Source: CAVTPU01 sp963736695
Lineage (GTDB): Bacteria > Actinomycetota > Actinomycetes > Mycobacteriales > Micromonosporaceae
DNA length: 64,000 nt
Assembly: GCA_963736695.1 (NCBI GenBank)
Contig: CAVTPU010000004.1
Location: forward strand, 1,798,001-1,862,000
Direction of reading: 5' to 3'
A program made the translations under genes and the position numbers. Each line of letters begins with the position of its first letter. Position 1 is the stretch's first letter. Below the pieces are notes generated by a model. It was not told where the DNA came from. It saw only the letters and a program-made list of their open reading frames with translations, and searched no databases. Shown here one piece after another: positions 18,380-27,416 of the stretch.

Positions 18380-19771
18380 ATGGCGAACACCGGCACCGGT
18401 GGTCTGAGCCGGATCACGATTGTGGCACCGCGGTCACGGGTCGACCTCGCGATCCCCGCCAACGTGCCGTTGGCACACCTCTTGCCCACGTTGTTGCGGG
18501 CTGCGGGGGCCGACCTCGCCGACCACGGCGCGACACAGAGCGGGTGGGTGTTGTCCCGCCTCGGTGGTCCGCCACTCGACCCGAACGGCACCCCGACCCA
18601 ACTCGATGTGCGCGATGGCGAGATCCTATATTTCACCACCCGCGGCAACGCGCCGGCGGTGCTGGCCTATGACGACGTCGCTGATGCGGTGGCGACCGCC
18701 GCAGCGGAACGAGCCGGTTTGTGGCAATTGTCAACGACCCGGCGAACCTCGCTGACCATCGCCGGCATCGCCCTCACCGGCGGAGCCGCGACCATCGCCT
18801 TCCTCGGCACACCACTGTGGACCAGCGGGCTCGCCGGCCTGCTCATCGGTCTGATTCTCGTGGCGACCGCCGCGACGCTGCACCGCTTGGCGCGAGCCCG
18901 CCGCGCTGGCCTGCTCTTCTCCATGGTGTCGCTGGGCTACGCCGGAGTCGGCGGACTGCTCATTCTCGGCGAAGGCACGTCACTGAGCACCATCGGGGCG
19001 GCACACGTGCTGCTCGCCGCCGCCACCATCGTGACCTACTCCGCGCTGTTGGTGCTCGCCACCGGCGGTGCCACCGCACTGCTCGGCACGACCGCAGCCG
19101 GTGCGGTGATCGCGGCAGGAGCCGCGATCACCGCGTTGGGCGGCGCGACGGCCGCCGGGTCCACCGCCATCATCACCGCGATCGCGCTGGGCACCCTGCC
19201 GTTCACCCCGATCGTCGCCGCTCGGGTGGCTCGACTGCCGTTCCCCTCGGTGCCGGCCAGCCCCGACGAGCTCAAGGCCGACGAGGCCACCATCGACGGG
19301 CACGCAGTGCGACGACAAGCGGACCGCGCCGGCCGCATCCTCGCCGCGCTGCTCACAGCGGCCGCAGCCGTCTTCCTCGCCGCCGAGGTGGTCTTCACCC
19401 TCGACGACACGCTGCCCGCGACGATCTTCTGCGCGCTTCTCGGCGTCATTCTGTTGCTACGCGCCAGGCCCTATCGCAGCCGCGCCCAGCGAATGCCGAT
19501 CCTGGTCGCCGGTTTCGTCGGGCTCGGCCTCACCGCAGTGCGGGTCTTTCTCGACACCACTCCGGTCGTGCGGCTCACCGTCGTGGTCGGCGGACTGATC
19601 ATCATCGCGGTCGTCGCCATGACCTATGGCCTCGTGCTCGCCAGCCGAAAGATAGCCCCCATCTGGGGAAGGGCGCTGGACATTATCGAGGTCATCCTGA
19701 TCCTCGGCGCGGTGCCCATGGCGTTCTGGGTCTCCGGCATGTATGCGTGGGTCCGCGCACTTCGTCCGTGA
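18380..19771 (+). CDS. eccD: Type VII secretion integral membrane protein EccD
   Basis: A 463-residue EccD: ubiquitin-like cytoplasmic N-terminal domain (about residues 8-90, RITIVAPRSRVDLAIP then VAHLL-type helix), followed by about eleven transmembrane helices from residue 130 to the end. I start it at the ATG at 18380, with GGGGAGG about ten bases upstream, rather than an ATG eleven codons earlier. EccD forms the dimeric channel-like vestibule of the ESX complex. Divergent from eccC. Confidence 0.95.
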   Translation: MANTGTGGLSRITIVAPRSRVDLAIPANVPLAHLLPTLLRAAGADLADHGATQSGWVLSRLGGPPLDPNGTPTQLDVRDGEILYFTTRGNAPAVLAYDDVADAVATAAAERAGLWQLSTTRRTSLTIAGIALTGGAATIAFLGTPLWTSGLAGLLIGLILVATAATLHRLARARRAGLLFSMVSLGYAGVGGLLILGEGTSLSTIGAAHVLLAAATIVTYSALLVLATGGATALLGTTAAGAVIAAGAAITALGGATAAGSTAIITAIALGTLPFTPIVAARVARLPFPSVPASPDELKADEATIDGHAVRRQADRAGRILAALLTAAAAVFLAAEVVFTLDDTLPATIFCALLGVILLLRARPYRSRAQRMPILVAGFVGLGLTAVRVFLDTTPVVRLTVVVGGLIIIAVVAMTYGLVLASRKIAPIWGRALDIIEVILILGAVPMAFWVSGMYAWVRALRP

Positions 19772-21039
19772 CCGCTCCCGCCGCGTTGTGGCGCAACCGC
19801 GACTTCACTCTCTTGTGGACGAGCCAAACGCTGTCCGAACTCGGATCGTCACTCTCCGACCTAGCGATGCCACTGCTCGTGCTCGTGCTCACCGAGTCGC
19901 CCGTGCAGGCCGGACTCATCGGTTCGCTCGCGGCCACCGTACGCTTCGTGTTTCGGATGCCTGCCGGCGTCATCGCCGACCGGGTCGACCGACGCCGAAT
20001 GATGATCATCTGCGACGGGGTGCGATTGGTGGCCTTCACCGGATTCGCCATCGTCGTCCTACAAGGCCAGGCAAGCCTCACCTTGATCGCGGCCGTAACG
20101 GTCGTCAACTCCGCCGCCGACGTGATGTTCGGCATCGCCGAACGTTCGGCCCTGCCCACTCTCGTGTCCCGCAGCCAACTCTCCACAGCGGTCGCAAGCA
20201 ACGAGGCCCGCGCCCATGGTGTCGCGCTGGCCGGGCCGCCGCTGGGCGGACTGCTTTTCAGCGTCAGCCGCGCATTGCCATTCGCCGGCAACGCCGCGAG
20301 TTTCGCGCTGTCGCTGATCGGCGTGCTCCTCATTCGCGGCCCCCTCCAAAAAATTGATCGCGCCACGCCGACCACGAGCCACACCGCCGACCTCAGAGAG
20401 GGCATTCGCTTCACCTTCCAGCAACCCTTCCTGCGGGCGATCATGTTCATCGCAGTGCCGCTCAACCTCGCCTTCAACGGCGTCTTCTTCGCGATGATCG
20501 TGATGCTTCAACATGGCGGCACGTCGCCCGCACTGATCGGAACCGTGGAAAGCATCTTCGCCGTCGGCGGTCTGCTCGGCGCGCTCGCGGCCCCATGGCT
20601 GCAGAGGGTCGTCAGCATGGCCACCCTCACCGTCTCCATCTGCTGGACCTCCGCCATGCTCATCGCGCTCAGCGCCGCGTTCAGCGGCAGCGTTCTGGCC
20701 GCGATTCCGCTGGCCGCCGCCATCTTCATCAGCCCGGCCTGCAACGCCGCGCTCTTCGGCTATCAGGCCGCACTCACCCCCGACCGGCTGCAGGGCCGCG
20801 TCATGAGCGTGATCTTCACCGTGACCACGTCCGGCGCGATCGCGGCGCCAGTGCTCGCCGGCGTGCTGTTCGACGCATTCGGTGGCACGGCCACCGTGCT
20901 CGCCTTCGCCGGTTGCGTCACGGTGGCCGCGATCGGCGCCACCAACAGCCGAAGCATCCGCCGTCTGCGACCACTCAAAGCGCCGGCAATCGCCGCACCC
21001 GCCACCCCGCCCAACCCCGCACCCACCGGGGCCGCGTGA
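19768..21039 (+). CDS. MFS transporter
   Basis: A 423-residue, twelve-helix major facilitator. The N terminus (LWRNRDFTLLWTSQTLSELG) and loop 2-3 (RMPAGVIADRVDRRRMMIICD) fit the MFS drug-exporter/enterobactin-exporter-like group. The start is a GTG overlapping the eccD stop (GTGA at 19768-19771), so it is coupled to eccD although nothing ties it to ESX function. Substrate unknown. Confidence 0.92.
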   Translation: MTAPAALWRNRDFTLLWTSQTLSELGSSLSDLAMPLLVLVLTESPVQAGLIGSLAATVRFVFRMPAGVIADRVDRRRMMIICDGVRLVAFTGFAIVVLQGQASLTLIAAVTVVNSAADVMFGIAERSALPTLVSRSQLSTAVASNEARAHGVALAGPPLGGLLFSVSRALPFAGNAASFALSLIGVLLIRGPLQKIDRATPTTSHTADLREGIRFTFQQPFLRAIMFIAVPLNLAFNGVFFAMIVMLQHGGTSPALIGTVESIFAVGGLLGALAAPWLQRVVSMATLTVSICWTSAMLIALSAAFSGSVLAAIPLAAAIFISPACNAALFGYQAALTPDRLQGRVMSVIFTVTTSGAIAAPVLAGVLFDAFGGTATVLAFAGCVTVAAIGATNSRSIRRLRPLKAPAIAAPATPPNPAPTGAA

Positions 21040-21099
21040 CTCGCGACGCCGCCGCGAGGTGCCTCACAGCCCGCAACCCGACGTGTATGGTCCTGCCTC

Positions 21100-21540
21100 A
21101 TGGAGACGCTCACGTCGACCGGCCGCGCGGCGAGGCTCGCCGCGACACTGGTCGCAGTTGGCCTGCTGCTCGCCGGCTCGGCCTGGGGATCGGACGACGA
21201 CTTCCCTTTCGGACCGTTCAGCATGTATGCCGGCGTCAACGGCCCCAACGATCCCGCCCCCGACACCCGCCTCGAGGCGGTGGACACCACAGGTGCGGTT
21301 ATCGAACTCACCGAGGCCAACGCCGGCGTGCGGCGAGCCGAGATCGAGGGACAGATCGCCGCCTATAACAGCGATCCGGGCCGGCTGGGCGCGATCGCCA
21401 CCGCATATCACCGGCTCAATCCCGACAAACCCGCGATCGTCACGGTCGCCCTCATCGTGCGCTGGCACGAGATTCGCGACAGTCGAGTCACCGGGCAGTG
21501 GCGAGATGAGACCACCGCGAAGTGGGAGCGTCAACCATGA
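21100..21540 (+). CDS. Hypothetical secreted or membrane-anchored protein
   Basis: 146 residues. One N-terminal hydrophobic segment (about 10-28) then a soluble part starting WGSDDDFPFGPFSMYAG. I do not recognise a family. Its stop overlaps the start of the next membrane protein (ATGA at 21537-21540), so they probably work together. Confidence 0.75.
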   Translation: METLTSTGRAARLAATLVAVGLLLAGSAWGSDDDFPFGPFSMYAGVNGPNDPAPDTRLEAVDTTGAVIELTEANAGVRRAEIEGQIAAYNSDPGRLGAIATAYHRLNPDKPAIVTVALIVRWHEIRDSRVTGQWRDETTAKWERQP

Positions 21541-22427
21541 TGAGCTGGCTCTTCGCCCCGGTCGCGCGGGGCCGGGTGGCGGCGCTTCGCACGTTGGCCT
21601 ATCTCTTCGTCGTCTTCGACCTGTTGGTCTACACCTCGTGGGTGGCCCGACGGGGCGATCTCGCCCCGGAACTTTACGCACCACTGCGGGTCGGACGGCT
21701 GCTCGAACTGCCCACACCCACCACCACCCTCATTCAGGTCCTCTTCTGGCTATTGCTCCCGATCGCCCTCGTCGCCGCGACCGGCCGCGCGCCCCGACTG
21801 CTCGGCTGGCTGGTCTTCGGGCTCTATTTCGAGTGGCTCGTCATCGCGATGAGCTATGGCAAGGTCGACCACGACCGGTTCGCCTTTCTTGTGGCGCTCG
21901 CGGTGCTTCCGACGGTGGGTCGCGCACGACATGGTGACCTCACCGCCACCGAACGCGCCGGTTGGGCGATTCGAGTCACGCAGATCTCGGTCGTCGCCAC
22001 CTATTTCCTGTCGGTGTGGGCGAAGATGCGTTTCGGCGGGATCGGATGGATGACCGGATCGGTGCTGGCCCGCGCGGTTATCCGGCGCGGCTCCGAGATG
22101 GCCGACCTCATCGCATCGGTGCCCGGCCTGTTGATCGCCGCGCAGATCGGCATCATCGTCTTCGAGTTGCTCAGCCCGACCATCTTCCTGTTGAAGGGTC
22201 GCGCGCGACTCGGCGCCGTCGCGTTTTTCTATTCGTTTCACGTCGTGACGATCGTGACGGTCGGCATCTCATTCGCACCGCATCTGGTGGCGTTGACGAG
22301 CTTCCTCCCGCTTGAAAAGGTTCGCCCGATCGCCTGGCTCACCCGCCGACGGCCCCCGGTTGCCCCGGAGGTCGTCGAGGATCCATCGTCGACACCGGTC
22401 TCAGCCGCCGCCGCGTCGCCTCCCTAA
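21537..22427 (+). CDS. Multi-pass membrane protein, HTTM-like
   Basis: About 296 residues with six to eight hydrophobic helices. The pattern, including YGKVDHDRFAFLVALAVLP and KMRFGGIGWMTGSVLARAV, resembles the HTTM/vitamin-K-dependent carboxylase-like membrane domain, but key residues of the enzyme cannot be confirmed, so the family call is tentative. ATG at 21537 overlaps the previous stop; the adjacent ATG at 21540 is equally possible. Confidence 0.7.
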   Translation: MMSWLFAPVARGRVAALRTLAYLFVVFDLLVYTSWVARRGDLAPELYAPLRVGRLLELPTPTTTLIQVLFWLLLPIALVAATGRAPRLLGWLVFGLYFEWLVIAMSYGKVDHDRFAFLVALAVLPTVGRARHGDLTATERAGWAIRVTQISVVATYFLSVWAKMRFGGIGWMTGSVLARAVIRRGSEMADLIASVPGLLIAAQIGIIVFELLSPTIFLLKGRARLGAVAFFYSFHVVTIVTVGISFAPHLVALTSFLPLEKVRPIAWLTRRRPPVAPEVVEDPSSTPVSAAAASPP

Positions 22428-22458
22428 CCCCACAAACCCCGACGCGTACGGGGAAAGC

Positions 22459-23058
22459 TCAGCGCACCATCGACGAAACCACGTCTCCACTATGGACGTC
22501 GTCATCGTTCGCGTCGTCGTCGCCCCGTGGTGACCATCGGCGCCGCGTCAACGCGGCGCCGATGACCGCTCCGACCGCGTTGATCAGCACATCGTCGATG
22601 CTGGAGACCCGCCCCAGGTCGAGCAGAAACTGCAGCACTTCGATCGCCGCCGAATAGCCGGCGGCGATGAGGCCGATGAACCACAGATTGCCCAGCCGGC
22701 TCCATCGCAGCGGGAGCAGCGCCCCGAATGGCAGCAGGAAAGCCAGGTTCGCAACGATCTGATAGAACGCCTCGCCGGGTGGACCGGTGAGCTGGTTGGC
22801 GAGGTCGACGAGCGGGGTCATCGCGATGTGCGCCTGACCGTCCATCGGCGTCAACGCCATCCAGGTCCAGGGCAGAGTGCCGACGACAATGCCGGTCTCG
22901 GCAAGGCTTCGTCGCCATGCCTGCTCGGCGCTCATGCCGCGCCTCACCCGCCACCGCGACAGCCCGACTGTGAGTACCGCCGCGACGAGAATCGCCACGC
23001 CGGTGGCTTCGATGACCAAATGCCACCGGTCCCACAGTGACGCGACGAGGGCGTTCAT
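22459..23058 (-). CDS. VanZ family membrane protein
   Basis: 199 residues with about five membrane segments and the VanZ core: LPWTWMALTPMDGQA, NLAFLLPFGALLPLRW and EVLQFLLDLGRVSSIDDVLIN. VanZ-type proteins are linked to low-level teicoplanin resistance in enterococci; most homologues have unknown function. The ATG overlaps the stop of the candidate immunity gene upstream (ATGA), placing it last in the toxin operon. Its first about 22 codons are duplicated at 23608-23669. Confidence 0.88.
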   Translation of the reverse strand: MNALVASLWDRWHLVIEATGVAILVAAVLTVGLSRWRVRRGMSAEQAWRRSLAETGIVVGTLPWTWMALTPMDGQAHIAMTPLVDLANQLTGPPGEAFYQIVANLAFLLPFGALLPLRWSRLGNLWFIGLIAAGYSAAIEVLQFLLDLGRVSSIDDVLINAVGAVIGAALTRRRWSPRGDDDANDDDVHSGDVVSSMVR

Positions 23059-23546
23059 CTGGAGGAGGGTCCGGTCGGATCGTCGTCAGCGTCGGGCAAT
23101 AACCCCGCCTCACGGGCAGCTTCTACATCGGCACCCGGGTCACCACGTTTCGCCAACTCGGCCTCAAACATCGGATAGGTCTCCCGCTGCAGGCCATGAA
23201 TCAACGCAGCCTCCATCGGCGTCGCCGAACGACGCTCGGAATCAAGTTTTTTCTCTATCGCGTCGATGGTCTCATAGAGCGCGGCGATCTTACCTTCAAT
23301 CCAACGACGACGATCCCGTATCCTCTCCGTCTCAACGTGGTAGATGAAGTTGTTCTTGTCCCCGTAATGGAACGTGTCACCACCGACAGCGAAGAGGATC
23401 TCATCGATATATTCGTTGCCCGGCTTCCATCCTCCGGTCTGCAAATCAAAGATCCACAGCTCAATACCCCCATCCGGGGTCCGCAACATCTTCGCCGGAA
23501 ATGTGTTGTATCGATAATATCCCGGCAGTGAAATTCCTGATCCCAT
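23055..23546 (-). CDS. Candidate immunity protein, copy A
   Basis: 163 residues, no signal or membrane helix. N-terminal half is beta-rich (LPAKMLRTPDGGIELWIFDL), C-terminal half helical and charged. About 80 percent identical by eye to the product of 23666-24163. I recognise no family. Position directly after a polymorphic toxin and tandem duplication are typical of immunity genes; that role is inferred. Six bases separate its ATG from the stop of a chimeric mini-ORF that carries the toxin's last codons. Confidence 0.82.
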   Translation of the reverse strand: MGSGISLPGYYRYNTFPAKMLRTPDGGIELWIFDLQTGGWKPGNEYIDEILFAVGGDTFHYGDKNNFIYHVETERIRDRRRWIEGKIAALYETIDAIEKKLDSERRSATPMEAALIHGLQRETYPMFEAELAKRGDPGADVEAAREAGLLPDADDDPTGPSSR

Positions 23547-23552
23547 GAAGCC

Positions 23553-23669
23553 CTACGCCCCTTCCGAACGGGGAACCTCAGCGACAGCCGCCTCAAACGC
23601 AGGCTGAAACACCCGTGGCTTCGAGGACGAGATGCCACCGTCCCACAGCGACGCGATGAGGGCGTTCAT
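23553..23669 (-). pseudogene. Chimeric 38-codon mini-ORF at the duplication junction
   Basis: Reads MNALIASLWD (the start of VanZ), a short out-of-frame stretch, then RVFQPAFEAAVAEVPRSEGA, exactly the last residues of the toxin, then TAG. At DNA level the 5' part matches the vanZ start with one base missing, and the 3' part matches the toxin end. It is the scar of a tandem duplication, not an independent gene, although its ATG overlaps the upstream gene's stop and it could be translated. Confidence 0.85.
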
Positions 23670-24163
23670 CTGGAGGAGGATCCGGTCGGATCGTCGTCAG
23701 TGTCGGGCAACAATCCCGCCTCACGGGCAGCTTCCACGTCAGCACCCGGGTCACCACGTTTCGCCAACTCGGCCTCATACATCGGATAGGTCTCCCGCTG
23801 GAGACCCTTAATCAACGCGCCCTCCACAGGCGTCGCCATCCGCCGCTCTGCGGCAATCTTCTCCACCATCGCGTTGACAGTCGCATAGATCGCGGCAATC
23901 TCACCTTCAATCCAACGACGACGATTATGTACCCTCTCCGATTCTACTTTGTAGATGAAGTCATTTTTGTCTAGATAATGAAATGTGTTGTTGTCACCAC
24001 CGGAAGCGAATAAAATATCATCAATGAATTCATTGCCCGGCTTCCACCCCCCGGTCTGCAAATCAAAGATCCACAGCTCAATGCCCCCATCCGGGGTCCG
24101 CAACATCTTCGCCGGAAGCGTGTCATATCGGTAATATCCCGGCAGCGGAATTCCTGATCCCAT
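23666..24163 (-). CDS. Candidate immunity protein, copy B (toxin-proximal)
   Basis: 165 residues, paralogue of 23055-23546; differences cluster in the middle (FASGGDNNTFHYLDKNDF versus FAVGGDTFHYGDKNNF) and in the helical part. Starts six bases after the toxin stop. Cytosolic and acidic at the C terminus (PDTDDDPTG). Its helical part ATPVEGALIKGLQRE resembles TATEAALRDGLKEE near the toxin's C terminus. Immunity role inferred from position and duplication. Confidence 0.84.
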   Translation of the reverse strand: MGSGIPLPGYYRYDTLPAKMLRTPDGGIELWIFDLQTGGWKPGNEFIDDILFASGGDNNTFHYLDKNDFIYKVESERVHNRRRWIEGEIAAIYATVNAMVEKIAAERRMATPVEGALIKGLQRETYPMYEAELAKRGDPGADVEAAREAGLLPDTDDDPTGSSSR

Positions 24164-24169
24164 GACTTC

Positions 24170-27100
24170 CTACGCCCCTTCCGAACGGGGAACCTCAGCG
24201 ACAGCCGCCTCAAACGCAGGCTGAAACACCCGTTTCTGCTCTTCCTTCAACCCATCGCGCAGCGCGGCCTCCGTCGCGGTGAGACCTCGACTTCCTTCCA
24301 GAGCATCCAGGTCTCGACGCACCTCGAAGATCGAGTGTTCCCACTCCGCGATCTCATCGAAGGACGCCAGGTGTAGTCGAAACTCGCCAATGTGACCGTT
24401 ACTTGCACGCACATTCATCTGCACGTCACGATAGCCGCTGCCCGTCGGCGCGGCGAAGCGGTCCTCAAGCGCGACGATCTCGATGCCAGGGTGCTGGCGC
24501 ACTTGGTCAAGCGAGGCGTAGAGGTCGTCGAGCCGACTAAAGATGATCTTCACCCCAGCCAAATCCGTAAGGCGATTCGCTTCGTTGTCCCAACGCTCGA
24601 CCTTGTCCAAGACCCGCTGCCAGTTTTTCGCCGAGTGCCGCCCACCAACCTTCCCCGCGTCACCGGCGATCTCCGCAGCGACCGCGTCGAGCTCTCCTTG
24701 GGCCGACGACGGATCGAACGGCCGACTCCGGGTCTGCCCATAGGCCGCGTCATAGAGCTGTTCGAGATATTCGGCACGATAGGCAGGATCATCTTGACGC
24801 GCGGAGTCAAAGCCGTCTTGGAATTCCACGATTATCGAGGGCGTGGCGGCGTCGCTGATGGCACGGTGCTCGGCACTCAACTGCGGAGCAGTGGTCGGCG
24901 CTCCGGAGTCGGGCTGCCCTCCGTCCGCAACGTCGGCGTCTGGCCGTCTCCCATCGTTGTCGGCGGCGTCGACATCCGGCTGCCGACCGTCGGCGGCGGC
25001 GCCCCGGGCCTCAATGTCGTCGACGACCCGGCGCACCGCGTCGATGGCCTTGGGATAGTTGGCGAGGTGGTCGAGGGTGGTGGGCCGCCATGTCAATACC
25101 TCACGAAGCTCGGGGAGCCGCAGCATGACGTCAACGAGCACCGGACGCTGACCGAGTTTCGACAGCAGCGCCTCGGCGAGGATCGGCGGATCGGTGGGTG
25201 GGCTGCCCCAACTGTCGTGCAGCATGTCCCGCACCGACGGGTCGCGCAGCAGAGTGGCGAGGTTCTCCGCTTGCTCGGAGGTGAGGTCACCGAAGAGTCG
25301 TTGCAGCGTCGGCGGATCGGACAACTTCGCTATCTCGGCTGGGGTGATGCCCTGAGACAACAGGGTTGCCAGGTCGTCGCCGTCTCGCACCCGATCGGCA
25401 GGCGTCGTGCCGGTCGCGTCGAGTTCGGTGCGGGCGTGCAGTCGGTCCACGCGGACCCGGTCTGCGGGCGTCAACGACGCGTGTTCGGCGGCCATCGCCT
25501 CCAGCTCGGGATGCTTGCCGTCGGAATTCGCCCAGTTTCGTGGGTCCGGATCGACACCGAGCAGACTGTGCCGCTCCGCCAACGCGAACGCTTCGGCCTT
25601 GGCCCGGCTGCGGGCCGCCTCGTCGAGAGTTATGTCATTGGCGAGCCGGGAGAGGTTGGCTGCCTCCACACGCAGACCGGGGATCTGCGTCGCGGGCCGC
25701 GGGGCCGGGACGGTGGGAACTGCTTCTGAGACGTGGGGCTCCGTACGCGGCTCCGTACGCGGCGTAGGCGGGGTCTGAGCCGCAGGGGCCCGAACTGTAG
25801 GACGCTGCGGAGCGGCCTCGTGGTCATCCGGGTAGGGATAACGGGCAGACCTGATCCGAATCACGTCGGGACGTCCGGCGACATCGGTGCGCGCGGGGTC
25901 AGCGCGCTGCGGTTCGGAGCGCTGAGGGTCGACCCTTGTGGCGTCGACATGGCCCGAGTCGGGGCGATTGGCCTCGCCGGCCACCGGGTCGGGGCGGGGC
26001 GACTCCGCGATGCTGGGGGCCGTTGAGCTGAGCTGGGTGACATCTGGCGGGCCAGCGGACGGCCCGCCCGTTCGGGTCGTGTCGGGGGGCTGCGAGGTGT
26101 CAGGGCGCGTGGTGTCGGGATGCGGAATGTCGGGACGCGTGAACGACATCACGCCCGGGTCGGGGGTTGTCGTGACTGGGGTCGCATCACCCCTAAGCGC
26201 GGCGTGAAAGTGCTCCTCGCTGACCATCCAGCCGTCGGCCGGGATCGTCTGCATGGGTCCGTGGCCGGCAAGCCACGGAGGCACGGCGGGTCGCACGGTC
26301 AGCGTCGTATCCCCCACCTTGACGGACAACGTGCCGGGCGGATGCGTCGAGGGGCCCGGCGCGGCGGTTCGGGGGGCCGGCGGGTCCGGATGAGTCGATG
26401 GCGCGCCGCTGGGCGCGGCGGAAACATCGACATGCGGCGCGACCGGCGGCGAGTTGGCGGGCGTGGTGAGCGTGTCGGGCGCGGTGAGCGACGAGTCGAT
26501 CACCGCAGGCTGGCTCCCGTGTCCGTGGGCGCCTTGGCTGAGGGTTGTGCCGCCGGCCATCGCGGCGCTCGTGGCGACCGTCGCGGCGACGTTGGCGAAC
26601 GAGAGGTCCTCACCAGTGACGGCCGCGAGCCCGACCGATCCGGTGAGGTCGACGGCGACGCCCTCACCGATTGTGCGAAGCCACGCGGGCGAGGACTCCG
26701 GCATCACCTTGGGCGCGCCGACGTGCACCGCGCCGCCGAGCGCTCCGAAAACCGCGCCCGTGACGACTCCATCGACTGCGGTCTGCACGGTTTTGCTGCT
26801 GTCGAACTCTGCCCGGTGCCCGGAGTTGATCTGCAGGTCTTGCAGAACCACGTCGATGACGACGTTCTGGACGACCATCAGTCCGATGGTGCGCAACACG
26901 CCCATCGCGATGGTGCGGATGATGCTCTGCGTCGCCACCTCAGCGAGGGGGATCGCCGCAGCCGAGGCTCCGGAGGTCGGCACCGCCATCGCCACGAGAT
27001 AGGCGATCTCGATGGCGAGGGCGATGAGCGCGGCGATGAACTGATATTTGGCATATTCGATCTGTGTGGCGGTCTGGTCGCAGTGGTCGGCCAGCTGCTC

Positions 27101-27370
27101 GCACAGGGTCGCCAACTGCACGAGATAGCCTTCGCTGGTCGCGCCGAACTTCGCCCAGTGCGCGGCCATAGCGGCGGCGATCGGTCCGTCGACCGACTCG
27201 AGTGCCCGTGCGCAGGCGGTGTCGCCCTCGGCGATCACCGTGTAGATGTCACGGGCCGCGTCTCGCCACCCCGCGCTGAGGCGCCATAACGCGTCCTCGT
27301 CGCCGTCGGGCCAATCACTGCCGACGACCCACTCCAACCAACGAACCTCTGCGGGCAATTCCAGGGTCAT
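24170..27370 (-). CDS. CpnT-like polymorphic toxin with C-terminal RelA/SpoT domain
   Basis: 1066 residues. N terminus MTLELPAEVRWLEWVVG starts a helical WXG100_2/CpnT-type domain (about 1-110); hydrophobic helices follow (about 110-215), then a Pro/Thr/Asp-rich disordered region (about 290-560), a helical region, an Asp/Gly repeat patch (about 795-830), and the toxin domain (about 908-1015). The latter shows the RelA/SpoT order: GRHSAKNWQRVLDKVERW, DLAGVKIIF, DLYASL, GSGYRDVQMNV, GEFRLHL and EWEHSIF, matching DIAGIR, GYRSLHL, EIQIRT and LEH of alarmone synthetases. It should transfer pyrophosphate to a nucleotide or RNA 3' end. ATG at 27370 chosen at the conserved N terminus. Confidence 0.88.
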   Translation of the reverse strand: MTLELPAEVRWLEWVVGSDWPDGDEDALWRLSAGWRDAARDIYTVIAEGDTACARALESVDGPIAAAMAAHWAKFGATSEGYLVQLATLCEQLADHCDQTATQIEYAKYQFIAALIALAIEIAYLVAMAVPTSGASAAAIPLAEVATQSIIRTIAMGVLRTIGLMVVQNVVIDVVLQDLQINSGHRAEFDSSKTVQTAVDGVVTGAVFGALGGAVHVGAPKVMPESSPAWLRTIGEGVAVDLTGSVGLAAVTGEDLSFANVAATVATSAAMAGGTTLSQGAHGHGSQPAVIDSSLTAPDTLTTPANSPPVAPHVDVSAAPSGAPSTHPDPPAPRTAAPGPSTHPPGTLSVKVGDTTLTVRPAVPPWLAGHGPMQTIPADGWMVSEEHFHAALRGDATPVTTTPDPGVMSFTRPDIPHPDTTRPDTSQPPDTTRTGGPSAGPPDVTQLSSTAPSIAESPRPDPVAGEANRPDSGHVDATRVDPQRSEPQRADPARTDVAGRPDVIRIRSARYPYPDDHEAAPQRPTVRAPAAQTPPTPRTEPRTEPHVSEAVPTVPAPRPATQIPGLRVEAANLSRLANDITLDEAARSRAKAEAFALAERHSLLGVDPDPRNWANSDGKHPELEAMAAEHASLTPADRVRVDRLHARTELDATGTTPADRVRDGDDLATLLSQGITPAEIAKLSDPPTLQRLFGDLTSEQAENLATLLRDPSVRDMLHDSWGSPPTDPPILAEALLSKLGQRPVLVDVMLRLPELREVLTWRPTTLDHLANYPKAIDAVRRVVDDIEARGAAADGRQPDVDAADNDGRRPDADVADGGQPDSGAPTTAPQLSAEHRAISDAATPSIIVEFQDGFDSARQDDPAYRAEYLEQLYDAAYGQTRSRPFDPSSAQGELDAVAAEIAGDAGKVGGRHSAKNWQRVLDKVERWDNEANRLTDLAGVKIIFSRLDDLYASLDQVRQHPGIEIVALEDRFAAPTGSGYRDVQMNVRASNGHIGEFRLHLASFDEIAEWEHSIFEVRRDLDALEGSRGLTATEAALRDGLKEEQKRVFQPAFEAAVAEVPRSEGA

Positions 27371-27416
27371 CGTGTCGCGCCAATGCCTGGGCGACGTCGA
27401 CTGTCGACGATTCCGC

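Larger units (their letters stand above)
22998..24228. repeat. Tandem segmental duplication of about 613 bp
   Basis: Two direct copies, about 22998-23612 and 23611-24228. Each holds the 3' end of the toxin gene (about 58 bp, near-identical at 23552-23610 and 24171-24228), one immunity gene, and the 5' end of vanZ (about 60 bp, at 23000-23058 and 23611-23669). The toxin-immunity junction and the immunity-vanZ overlap are kept in both copies. Fits unequal recombination between short similar stretches of vanZ and the toxin gene. Confidence 0.85.

Noticed and set aside
22001..22241. Antisense frames in the HTTM-like gene
   Set aside because: No supporting start or composition; sense gene is well supported.
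24392..25729. Long open frame antisense to the toxin gene
   Set aside because: Arg/Gly/Val-rich shadow translation without start signal; the minus-strand gene has clear domains.
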